In this document: one piece after another, positions 40,427 through 47,727 of the stretch
Numbering within the stretch: the stretch's first letter is position 1
Layout of the letters: each line of letters starts with the position of its first letter
Source: SIG603 sp964370115
Lineage (GTDB): Bacteria; Bacillota; Clostridia; Oscillospirales; Acutalibacteraceae
Direction of reading: 5' to 3'
NCBI GenBank assembly: GCA_964370115.1
Contig: CAYJIA010000002.1
Coordinates: 19,266 to 83,265 of the forward strand
Length of the DNA: 64,000 bases
The notes under the pieces: generated by a model
What the model saw: only the letters and a program-made list of their open reading frames with translations
The model's database searches: none
What the model was told of the DNA's origin: nothing
Translations under genes and position numbers: made by a program

Positions 40427-41516
40427 AGGCCTTTACCTCCAAATCTTTTGCCCTTGCATTATTAAGTCTTGCCACAGAGTGATCCACCTCGTCTTGAAGA
40501 CTGATGTCGTCCCAAATGATTTCAAGTTCCTCGTCTTTTCCACAAAGTCTTAGCCACATAGTGCAAATTTTCATTAGCACGGGCTCCAAAAGTCGTCGAT
40601 AGGCCTCGAGCTCACTTGTTAAAATATCCGCCTGTTGGCTGGACATTCTCTCAGTCGATGACCAAGAGAGCCCAAGTAAAAACGGAGGCAAGCCGATTTT
40701 TGCAACAATCTGTTCAAGCATTTGCCTTACGGGGATGTTGCTATCTAGAATTTGGTTGTCGGCGCCTATAGCCTTGATGTTTACGTCTCCCACGGCAACA
40801 AAGTCGTTTATCTCATTGCTTCGCATGGCTTTTTGCCATTCTTTTGCAATGTTTTTTGCCTTTTCTGGCGCGTATACACTGTCGTCGCTTTTTGCAGTTA
40901 CCGCAAAGCGCACGTTGCCTACCCTGTCCCAATTTTTGCCCATGGTCTTATAAATTTTTAAGAGTATGTCGCTGACAAAAGGAAGTCCCTCTAAAATAGA
41001 TACACCCATAATTTTGCCCGATGGCGGATTAAGTGCGCTCATCAGTAAAAGTTCGGGATATCTACAAGGCAGTTTTCGTCCGGTAGAAATAAGGGAGACT
41101 TGTACATTTAAAGGTGATACTTCTTTAAGCTCAATACTGTCGAGACTAGCGTTATAAAGTGCATATGGAACATGGTCTTTGAGTATTATTTCACCTATCG
41201 CAGTGCCATAGGTGAGTAAATCTTCTAAGTAAGTCGCGATAAAACAGTGTATGCCCTGCCCCATTGCACCCACTTTTACAGTTTTTAAAAATTTTGTGAG
41301 CTCATAACTGTCTGCATCGTTTTGGCACTTTACTTCAAAATCACCTATAAGCCGACAAATTTTGCCAATTGATGCCGAAATAATCGGTACACTTTCCTTT
41401 AAACTTTTGTAAAGAGCCCTGTCAAAATAGGTGGGTGGGTACTGATAAAGCTCTTTTTCTCTTGTTTGTACAGCAAGCGCAATGTCACCGCTAGGTTTTT
41501 TCTTTATTAATCCCAA
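40395..41516 (-). CDS. Phage portal protein
   Basis: A 373-residue protein with portal-type features: SASIGKICRLIGDFEVK, YLEDLLTYGTAIGEIIL, then the long helical stretch FLLGLSWSSTERMSSQQADILTSELEAYRRLLEPVL that forms the portal stem and crown. The dodecameric portal is the DNA gate of the capsid and the docking point for terminase. It starts with a TTG 8 bases after AAGGAG and overlaps the terminase gene by 10 bp. No frameshift or stop is seen. Confidence 0.88.
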   Translation of the reverse strand: MGLIKKKPSGDIALAVQTREKELYQYPPTYFDRALYKSLKESVPIISASIGKICRLIGDFEVKCQNDADSYELTKFLKTVKVGAMGQGIHCFIATYLEDLLTYGTAIGEIILKDHVPYALYNASLDSIELKEVSPLNVQVSLISTGRKLPCRYPELLLMSALNPPSGKIMGVSILEGLPFVSDILLKIYKTMGKNWDRVGNVRFAVTAKSDDSVYAPEKAKNIAKEWQKAMRSNEINDFVAVGDVNIKAIGADNQILDSNIPVRQMLEQIVAKIGLPPFLLGLSWSSTERMSSQQADILTSELEAYRRLLEPVLMKICTMWLRLCGKDEELEIIWDDISLQDEVDHSVARLNNARAKDLEVKAYELSNQTGGN

Positions 41517-42784
41517 GGTTTTTCTCCTTTCTCGCTTTGTGTTTCTCTTTTTACAGCATAGGTAAGTATGCCTTGTGAGTCCTCTAAAAATGTCGAAACA
41601 AAGTAGCGAATGTCGTCCATTGCATGGTCATTTTCTTTTTTAGGGCTGTCGTTTCCTCCGCTATTCCAAGAGTAAAGTGAAAATTCTTTTATGGCGCTGT
41701 GGCAGCTATGGCAAATTTTAATTTTGCCACTTTTTAAGGCACTGCTAACCCGCCTTATGCCATCAACGACATTATTTTTTGCAGGAATAACGGGAAATTT
41801 TCCAAACTTTTTTACGAGGGCTATAAAACTCGCTGCGGACGGGTCGATTATTAAGGCAGATATAGTCTTACCCTCACATAAAGCGCACATCTGTTTATAA
41901 TGCTCTTCATCCGTTCTTTGATAGCCCTCTTTTCTCGAGTCGAAGTAGTACTCATCTACCCTGAACCAACAGCCCTTGTTCTCGCCCCAAAGACCTATAG
42001 AGCTAGGGTTTACAGTACCGTAGTCCATGGAAAGCGCCCAGCGCTCGAAAATTAGTGAATGATAATCATAAAACATTTTTTCATTCATAAAAGGATAGAC
42101 AAGGCCCTGTGCCTGTACCCACTCGCCAAGGATAAAGCGCTTATAAAAAACACCCGAAAACAAGTTTTGGTAGCGCTTTTTTGTATCAGCCGACAATGAT
42201 GGATTGTCTTCCATGGTAAAGTGTAGGTACAAGACATTTTTTTCTTCTAGTTTTGTTATCCAGTTAAGATAAAACCAGTGATAAGGGCTTTCGGGATTAC
42301 AATTAAACCAAAACTTTGCCCCCTCGACAGAACACCTTGCAAGTGCCTGCTCCACAAAAGAGCGAGGCATCAAGGCGACCTCGTCAAACAAAACGCCCGA
42401 CAAAGTCATGCCTTGAATTAAAGCAGGGGAAGACTCGTCTTTTCCTCCAAATAAATAAAAATTAATGCTTATTCCGCTTGATGAAACAATCAGTCGATTT
42501 TCAGAAATTTTAAAAACAGTTTTAAAGCCAAGTTCATGAAGTACCGGCAGTATTTCGGCAATAATATTACGCCTTACAGCCCTAATGGTTTTTCCGCATA
42601 TTGCAAAACTTCCCTGTCCCATTTCAAAAAATGCCCACATGATAAATGAGACCGACATGCAAAGCGTCTTGCCACTTCTTACTGCCCCGTCACAGATAAG
42701 CGCAGTTTTTGTGTTTAGCGGGCTATCTTTGCACCACCAACACAAAGCCCTCATCTGCTTTTTTGAAAAAGCCACCGCCCTCAT
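41507..42784 (-). CDS. Terminase large subunit (PBSX family)
   Basis: A 425-residue DNA-packaging motor. The ATPase Walker A variant is CDGAVRSGKTLCMS and Walker B lies in LSGVLFDEVALM. The C-terminal RNase-H-like nuclease is represented by LSMDYGTVNPSSIG, ALIIDPSAAS and ENDHAMDDIRYF, which supply the acidic metal ligands. All motor and nuclease residues expected for activity are visible. The start codon overlaps the stop of the small-subunit gene (ATGA). PBSX-type terminases package by headful mechanism, and PBSX itself packages host DNA. Confidence 0.93.
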   Translation of the reverse strand: MRAVAFSKKQMRALCWWCKDSPLNTKTALICDGAVRSGKTLCMSVSFIMWAFFEMGQGSFAICGKTIRAVRRNIIAEILPVLHELGFKTVFKISENRLIVSSSGISINFYLFGGKDESSPALIQGMTLSGVLFDEVALMPRSFVEQALARCSVEGAKFWFNCNPESPYHWFYLNWITKLEEKNVLYLHFTMEDNPSLSADTKKRYQNLFSGVFYKRFILGEWVQAQGLVYPFMNEKMFYDYHSLIFERWALSMDYGTVNPSSIGLWGENKGCWFRVDEYYFDSRKEGYQRTDEEHYKQMCALCEGKTISALIIDPSAASFIALVKKFGKFPVIPAKNNVVDGIRRVSSALKSGKIKICHSCHSAIKEFSLYSWNSGGNDSPKKENDHAMDDIRYFVSTFLEDSQGILTYAVKRETQSEKGEKPWD

Positions 42785-43074
42785 GTTTCATCACCGTTTA
42801 ATGATTTTGCCCCGTCAAGCAAAGCCTTGTAAAAACTTGGGGTAGCGTTGTTTGATGCGCTGAAATTTTCCATGCATTCAAGAGCCTTTAGCCTGTCGAA
42901 GAACTTAATCTCCATGGCGCCTCCCTTTGCCCGTTTAATTTCAGAAACAGAGAATAAATCCAAGTTTTTTAAAGTCCTGTAGCTAATGTCTTCGCAAAAT
43001 AATAGCCTAACAGGGTCTGCAATGCTGCCGAAAGCTATTTTTTCATAACCTTCTAAGATTTTGTCGTTTTCCAT
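42781..43074 (-). CDS. Terminase small subunit, C-terminal half only
   Basis: A 97-residue protein directly upstream of the large subunit. DKILEGYEKIAFGSIADPVRLLF and KFFDRLKALECMENF match the C-terminal part of Terminase_2-type small subunits, which oligomerises and contacts the large subunit. The N-terminal HTH that normally comes first (roughly 60 residues with NATQAAIRAGYS-like sequence) is absent, and none is encoded upstream. The ATG at 43074 follows AGAGG; an earlier GTG at 43080 is part of that site. The protein is either a reduced functional form or a remnant. Confidence 0.68.
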   Translation of the reverse strand: MENDKILEGYEKIAFGSIADPVRLLFCEDISYRTLKNLDLFSVSEIKRAKGGAMEIKFFDRLKALECMENFSASNNATPSFYKALLDGAKSLNGDET

Positions 43075-43150
43075 AAACACCTCTTGAACAATATATATTT
43101 AAAAGAGACTTCGGCCGAAAAGCCCTTTCACTTATGGGCAAAAAAATAAG

Positions 43151-43183
43151 AAAAGTTTCCCTAAAAAAGGAAACTTTTCTTTA
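43151..43183 (-). terminator. Terminator-like hairpin upstream of the phage cassette
   Basis: Stem GAAAAGTTTCC/GGAAACTTTTC with an A-rich loop. On the minus strand it is followed by TTATTTTTTT, so it would stop antisense read-through before the cassette. On the plus strand it is followed by TTT. Confidence 0.7.
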
Positions 43184-43277
43184 AAAATTTATTTTTTTAC
43201 AAATTTTGCAAAGATTTTGACACTTGAATGTGATATATAATTAAAAAATAAACATTTAATTTTATGTTCATTTATGA

Positions 43278-43283
43278 TATAAT
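43278..43283 (+). promoter_or_regulatory. Extended -10 for MATE gene
   Basis: TATAAT preceded by TGA. The -35 is weak (TTTAAT, 43255-43260). It lies 48 bases before the TTG start. Confidence 0.45.
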
Positions 43284-43330
43284 CCTTATGTATATTATGT
43301 AGGGAAGAAACAAATAGAGGGAGATTTATT

Positions 43331-44713
43331 TTGAAGATAGATTTAGGTAGCGATAAAATATCAAAACTTTTATGGCATTTAAGCATACCTGCCATAATGG
43401 GAATGTTAAGCGGTGCTATATTAAATGTGGCTGACAGAATTTTTGTGGGCAGTATTAACGAGTATGCTCTGACAGCCGTTGGAATTACCATGCCCGTACA
43501 AGTCTTGCAAATGGCTTTTGTACTTTTAATAGGCGTCGGCTCCTCGTCCTTGATATCCATAAAACTAGGTGAGGAAAAAGTAGACGAGGCAAACGGCATT
43601 TTATTTCTGGCGTTTAAGTACATATTTATAAGCCTTGCGGTGTTTACCGTGGTTTTTATGATTTTTATAGATCCAATACTAAGTTTTATGGAAATACCCG
43701 AAAGCTCGTTTGACATGGCAAAAGAATATATATCCGTGCTTGTAATAGGCTCGGTGTTTGGGCTTCCCGGATACTGTCTTTCAAGCTCTTTAAGGGCAGT
43801 GGGTAAGGCAAGCGTCACCATGAAAATAATTATCTACACATCAATTTTAAATGTGATTTTAAATCCAATATTTATATATTTTTTAAACATGGGTGTAATG
43901 GGCGCAGGTATTGCGACAGTTATATCGCAAACCACACTAACAGTATATGTGATTTACTATTTTATAAAGGCAAAAGACATACCTGTAAATCTAAGATTTA
44001 AAAATCCGCCAAAGGCTATGTCTCTTTTATGGCAAATAATGAAAACAGGTTCGCCGTCTTTTTATGTGCAAATATTTGCAACTGGTGTTAATACCTATGT
44101 AAACATATGCATAGTAAGCGTCGGAACAGATTTAGACATAGGAGCATTTACCATAGCCTCAACGATTTTCTCAGTCTATCAAATGGTGGTAGTAGGCTTG
44201 GGTCAAGGCGCACAGCCTTTGTTTGGGTACAACTGGGGAGCAAAAAAATATGGAAGAGTAGAAAAAACCGCAAGACTTTCGCTTATATACAGCTTTGTTT
44301 TGTCCACGGCGTTTTTTGCGGTGAGTATGCTAATTCCATATATATTAGTGCTTCCATTTGCAAGTAGCCCTCAGCTTATAGAGGCAGGAATAACTGCGAC
44401 ACGCTGGTATATGTGCATGGTACCTTTAATGGGTATGCAAGTAATATGTGCCCAGTATTTCCAAGCGGTAAACAAAACAAAGCTAACTACACTTTTAATG
44501 CTTTTAAGATACGGCCTAGCCCTTGCCCCACTTGTGTGGATTTTATCGCCACCATTAAAAATAACAGGCGTATACCTAGCCTATGCCCTATCAAACTTCA
44601 TAGCGGCAAGTATAGCGATAATGTTTATGTGGGTAGAGCTTAAAAAACTTAAAAAGATGAAAGAAGAACAAAAAAATACTGCAGAAGATTTCTCCTCTGC
44701 AGTCGGTTCATAA
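43331..44713 (+). CDS. MATE-family efflux transporter
   Basis: A 460-residue protein with about 12 membrane helices, of the clostridial MATE/MepA-like group: LLWHLSIPAIMGMLSGAILNVADRIFVG at the start, SSLISIKLGE after helix 2, and QGAQPLFGYNWGAKKYGR in the second half. Probably exports cationic compounds. The TTG start follows GAGGGAG. It is a single gene that converges on a lipoprotein gene. It is sequence-distinct from the other two MATE proteins of this window. Confidence 0.92.
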   Translation: MKIDLGSDKISKLLWHLSIPAIMGMLSGAILNVADRIFVGSINEYALTAVGITMPVQVLQMAFVLLIGVGSSSLISIKLGEEKVDEANGILFLAFKYIFISLAVFTVVFMIFIDPILSFMEIPESSFDMAKEYISVLVIGSVFGLPGYCLSSSLRAVGKASVTMKIIIYTSILNVILNPIFIYFLNMGVMGAGIATVISQTTLTVYVIYYFIKAKDIPVNLRFKNPPKAMSLLWQIMKTGSPSFYVQIFATGVNTYVNICIVSVGTDLDIGAFTIASTIFSVYQMVVVGLGQGAQPLFGYNWGAKKYGRVEKTARLSLIYSFVLSTAFFAVSMLIPYILVLPFASSPQLIEAGITATRWYMCMVPLMGMQVICAQYFQAVNKTKLTTLLMLLRYGLALAPLVWILSPPLKITGVYLAYALSNFIAASIAIMFMWVELKKLKKMKEEQKNTAEDFSSAVGS

Positions 44714-44719
44714 AATTTA

Positions 44720-45373
44720 TTATCCAACAGCCTCGCCTGAATTATCGACGATTTCTATTTCGCCGCTATTTTCAAATTCAAGGGTAAAAAGTGCAAGTGC
44801 ACGCTCTCTGTATAAAAGCATAACTCTGTAAGCATATTCAAGTGATCCGCTAGAGCCTAATTCCTCGGTCTCTTCTTGGAACTGCTCAAGATATATTGGA
44901 AGCTCATTGCGCCACGCGTCTTGCTCTAGTTCAAGCTGAGTTTTATCGTCTTCGCTTAAAGTATTTATAAGGTTGGTGTATGTGTAATTAAGCTGAGTCT
45001 CCCACTCACGAGTAGCAAGGTTTGTCGACTCTATAGATTCTTGAGTAGAAGCGGCAGTAGTGATGCCGTCGCTATATTTTGTGTCTATCGCATTACCCGT
45101 TAAAAGAGCAACAAAGGCTTCGCTTCCCTCAATTGCAGGCAAGCCTTGGGAAGAGCTAGGAACATCGCTTGATGTATCAGAAGTAGAAGCGGTAGGTGCA
45201 GGCGTTGCAGTAGTCTCAGGTTCGCTCTCGTCTTCACTTTCTGGTGCTGGAGTAGCCGTCGCCGTCGCAGTAGGTGCTGGCTCAGGCGTCACAGCAGGAG
45301 CGCTGTTTTGAGTACAAGCGACCAAAGCAAAGCTTAAAGTTAGTATAAGTAATAAAAAAAGTGATTTTTTCAT
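44720..45373 (-). CDS. Lipoprotein with C-terminal LprI-like (DUF1311) domain
   Basis: 217 residues. The signal peptide ends in the lipobox ALVAC, so the protein is surface-anchored. A long low-complexity linker rich in Pro, Thr, Ala, Ser and Glu (about residues 25-75) leads to a helical domain. There the pattern WETQLNYTYTNLINTLSEDDK, LELEQDAWRNELP and RERALALF resembles the lysozyme-inhibitor LprI/DUF1311 fold. Only that fold resemblance, not inhibitor activity, can be claimed. A good promoter lies upstream on the minus strand. It converges on the MATE gene. Confidence 0.72.
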   Translation of the reverse strand: MKKSLFLLLILTLSFALVACTQNSAPAVTPEPAPTATATATPAPESEDESEPETTATPAPTASTSDTSSDVPSSSQGLPAIEGSEAFVALLTGNAIDTKYSDGITTAASTQESIESTNLATREWETQLNYTYTNLINTLSEDDKTQLELEQDAWRNELPIYLEQFQEETEELGSSGSLEYAYRVMLLYRERALALFTLEFENSGEIEIVDNSGEAVG

Positions 45374-45408
45374 ATCTGTTTCTCCTATGGAATTTTATAG
45401 TTTACATA

Positions 45409-45437
45409 ATTGTAGCATATAAATATGAATTAATCAA
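45409..45437 (-). promoter_or_regulatory. Extended -10 promoter for lipoprotein gene
   Basis: Minus strand: -35 TTGATT (45432-45437), 17-bp spacer ending TGC, -10 TACAAT (45409-45414). Confidence 0.6.
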
Positions 45438-45477
45438 ATACTTTGTATAAAATTATAGTAGAAAATTGGAGGGTAAA

Positions 45478-46491
45478 ATGGTAGATTTAATTAATACTAA
45501 TTCAGAAGAAACTTACGAAAAGATAAGAAACAGTGTAGTAAATGCTCAAAAAAAGATAATTTCTGCGGTGAATTTAGCGATGGTATTAGCCTACCATGAA
45601 ATAGGAGAACAAATTTACATAGCTTGTGGAGAAAACGACAGAGCACAGTATGGAAAAAATCTGCTGAAATTTTTATCAGAACAGCTTACCAAAGAATTTG
45701 GCAAAGGCTTTACAGTAACAAACTTAAAATATATGAGACAGTTCTATTTAGCGTTTCCAATTCGCCACACACTGTGTGACCAATTGAGTTGGTCACATTA
45801 TAGAGCCCTTATGAAAATAAAAAAAGAAAAAAACCGCGCTTGGTATATGGAAGAATGTATCAAGAGTAATTGGAGTGTAAGGCAACTTGAAAGGCAAATT
45901 AACACCATGTTTTACGAAAGACTTTTGGCAAGCGAAGACAAAGAGTCAGTGTCCGCTGAGGTGAGTGAAAAAGAGCCAAGGCCAGAGTATGAAAAAATTA
46001 TTCGAGACCCATACATTATGGAGTTTTTGAATTTAGAGAAAAGCTCAAGATATTATGAAAAAGACTTGGAAACCACAATTATAAATCATTTGCAAAAGTT
46101 CTTATTGGAGCTTGGTAGAGGTTTTTGCTTTGAAGCCAGACAAAAGCATTTTAGGATTGATGACGAGCATTATTATATAGATTTAGTTTTTTACAACTAT
46201 ATTTTGAAATGTCATGTGTTGATTGACTTGAAAATGGGAAAACTTACACATCAAGACTTAGGACAAATGCAGATGTATACAAATTATTACACAAGAGAGC
46301 TAATGAGCGAGGGAGACAATCCGCCAATAGGTCTTGTATTGTGTGCCGATAAAGCAGATGCTGTGGTAAAATATACATTGCCTGAAGACAACAAGCAAAT
46401 TTTTGCATCAAAATATATGACATACCTTCCTACAGAGGAAGAGCTTAAACGTGAAATAGACCTTGAGGAATTTATAAAAATGGAGGAATAA
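45478..46491 (+). CDS. yhcG: YhcG/DUF1016-type PDDEXK nuclease
   Basis: A 337-residue two-domain protein. The N-terminal DUF1016 domain has LAYHEIGEQIYIACG, GFTVTNLKYMRQFYLAF and LSWSHYRALMKIK. The C-terminal PDDEXK fold reads ELGRGFCFEARQKHFRIDDEHYYIDLVFYN, then CHVLIDLKMGKLTHQDLGQMQMY, with the Asp and Glu/Lys-like ligands of the nuclease core. Proteins of this family are scattered by horizontal transfer and often linked to restriction or mobile elements; their substrate is unknown. The ATG at 45478 has GGAGGG, while a TTG at 45466 lies within that site. The Nudix gene starts 2 bp after its stop. Confidence 0.92.
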   Translation: MVDLINTNSEETYEKIRNSVVNAQKKIISAVNLAMVLAYHEIGEQIYIACGENDRAQYGKNLLKFLSEQLTKEFGKGFTVTNLKYMRQFYLAFPIRHTLCDQLSWSHYRALMKIKKEKNRAWYMEECIKSNWSVRQLERQINTMFYERLLASEDKESVSAEVSEKEPRPEYEKIIRDPYIMEFLNLEKSSRYYEKDLETTIINHLQKFLLELGRGFCFEARQKHFRIDDEHYYIDLVFYNYILKCHVLIDLKMGKLTHQDLGQMQMYTNYYTRELMSEGDNPPIGLVLCADKADAVVKYTLPEDNKQIFASKYMTYLPTEEELKREIDLEEFIKMEE

Positions 46492-46493
46492 TT

Positions 46494-47039
46494 TTGAAAT
46501 TATTTGAAAAGACACTTAAAAGCGAAGAGATATTTAAAGGAAAAATAATGACAGTCACCCTAGACGAGGTGGAGCTTGAAAACGGAGCCTTAGCAAAAAG
46601 AGAGGTAGTCCACCACAGCGGAGGAGTGTGTGTTGTAGCACTTAATGAAAAAGACGAGATATTTTTTGTAAAACAGTTTAGATATCCTTACAAAAAAGTG
46701 ATACTTGAAGTGCCTGCTGGAAAACTAGAGGTCGGCGAAGACCCGTTTGAGGCAATGAAAAGAGAGCAAAGAGAAGAAACAGGAACCACTGCCGACAGCT
46801 ACATTTATCTTGGCGACCTATACCCAAGCCCTGGATATTGCGGCGAGATAATAAGGATATGGGCGTGCAGAATAAGTTCGTATGTCGACATGGATTTAGA
46901 CGAAGACGAGTTTATAGAAGTAGAAAAAATTCACATAGAAAAAGCATTTGAAATGGTAATGAATAACGAAATAGAAGACTCAAAAACACAGGTGGCAATA
47001 ATGAAAGCCTATATATTATTTAAGGAGAAGAAAATATGA
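46494..47039 (+). CDS. Nudix hydrolase, ADP-ribose pyrophosphatase type
   Basis: A 181-residue Nudix enzyme. The complete Nudix box runs from Gly76 to Gly97 with REQREETG (metal ligands Glu91, Glu94, Glu95). The preceding FFVKQFRYPYKKVILEVPAGKLE and the following LYPSPGYCGEIIRIW are characteristic of ADP-ribose pyrophosphatases (NudF/YqkG). It would split ADP-ribose to AMP and ribose-5-phosphate. The TTG start is preceded by GGAGGAAT within the end of yhcG, so the two are translationally linked. It overlaps the next gene by 4 bp. Confidence 0.93.
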   Translation: MKLFEKTLKSEEIFKGKIMTVTLDEVELENGALAKREVVHHSGGVCVVALNEKDEIFFVKQFRYPYKKVILEVPAGKLEVGEDPFEAMKREQREETGTTADSYIYLGDLYPSPGYCGEIIRIWACRISSYVDMDLDEDEFIEVEKIHIEKAFEMVMNNEIEDSKTQVAIMKAYILFKEKKI

Positions 47040-47710
47040 TTAACTTAATGAAAACAGAGAAGCTTTTAGACCTTACAAAAACACTGGCTAAAGAATATTT
47101 TGAAAAATGCGAGTATCCATGGCAAATTCTGCCTAAAATTGGTGATATGGTAATAGAGATTGGCAAAAACCTTGATAAAAAGGAGTATACAGAGGTAGAA
47201 AAAAATGTATGGGTGTCAAACTCTGCAAAAATTTTCCCAAATACCTACATAGCTCCTCCTTGCATAATAGGACATAACACAGAGGTAAGACCGGGTGCGT
47301 TTATAAGAGGAAGCGTCTTAGTTGGCGAAAACTGCGTTGTGGGAAATTCCACAGAGCTTAAAAATGTAGTATTATTTAATAATGTTCAAGTCCCTCACTA
47401 TAACTATGTAGGAGACTCGGTTCTAGGCTATAAGGCGCATACGGGAGCCGGCGCAATAACATCAAATGTTAAACAGGACAAAAGCCTTATATCTGTAAAT
47501 TTTGAAAAAGAAAAAGAAGACACTGGGCTTAAAAAATTCGGTGCGATTTTAGGCGACAATGTAGAAATAGGTTGTAACACAGTCATGAACCCCGGCACCG
47601 TTGTTGGACGTGGCTCGAGAGTGTACCCTCTGTCAATGGTAAGAGGATTTGTAAAGGAAAATCATATTTACAAAACAAAGGGAGAAGTGGCAGAGATTTT
47701 AGATATTTAA
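47036..47710 (+). CDS. Left-handed beta-helix nucleotidyl/acyltransferase-like protein
   Basis: A 224-residue protein with an N-terminal helical segment and, from about residue 60, hexapeptide repeats: IAPPCIIGHNTEVRPGAFIRGSVLVG, CVVGNSTELKNVVLFNN, then VPHYNYVGDSVLGYKAHTGAG and ILGDNVEIGCNTVMNPGTVVGRGS. This is the C-terminal-domain architecture of GlmU-like sugar-nucleotide enzymes without the pyrophosphorylase domain, so an acyl-transfer role on an amino sugar is likely but unproven. ATGA overlap and AAGGAG show coupling to the Nudix gene. It is followed closely by the FHA-SEDS gene. Confidence 0.85.
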   Translation: MINLMKTEKLLDLTKTLAKEYFEKCEYPWQILPKIGDMVIEIGKNLDKKEYTEVEKNVWVSNSAKIFPNTYIAPPCIIGHNTEVRPGAFIRGSVLVGENCVVGNSTELKNVVLFNNVQVPHYNYVGDSVLGYKAHTGAGAITSNVKQDKSLISVNFEKEKEDTGLKKFGAILGDNVEIGCNTVMNPGTVVGRGSRVYPLSMVRGFVKENHIYKTKGEVAEILDI

Positions 47711-47727
47711 AAAGTAAGAGGTGAAAT

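Noticed and set aside
33361..43330. Attachment-site repeats flanking the phage cassette
   Set aside because: I compared the two boundary regions by eye and found no shared direct repeat beyond short AT-rich words; no integrase or tRNA target is adjacent.
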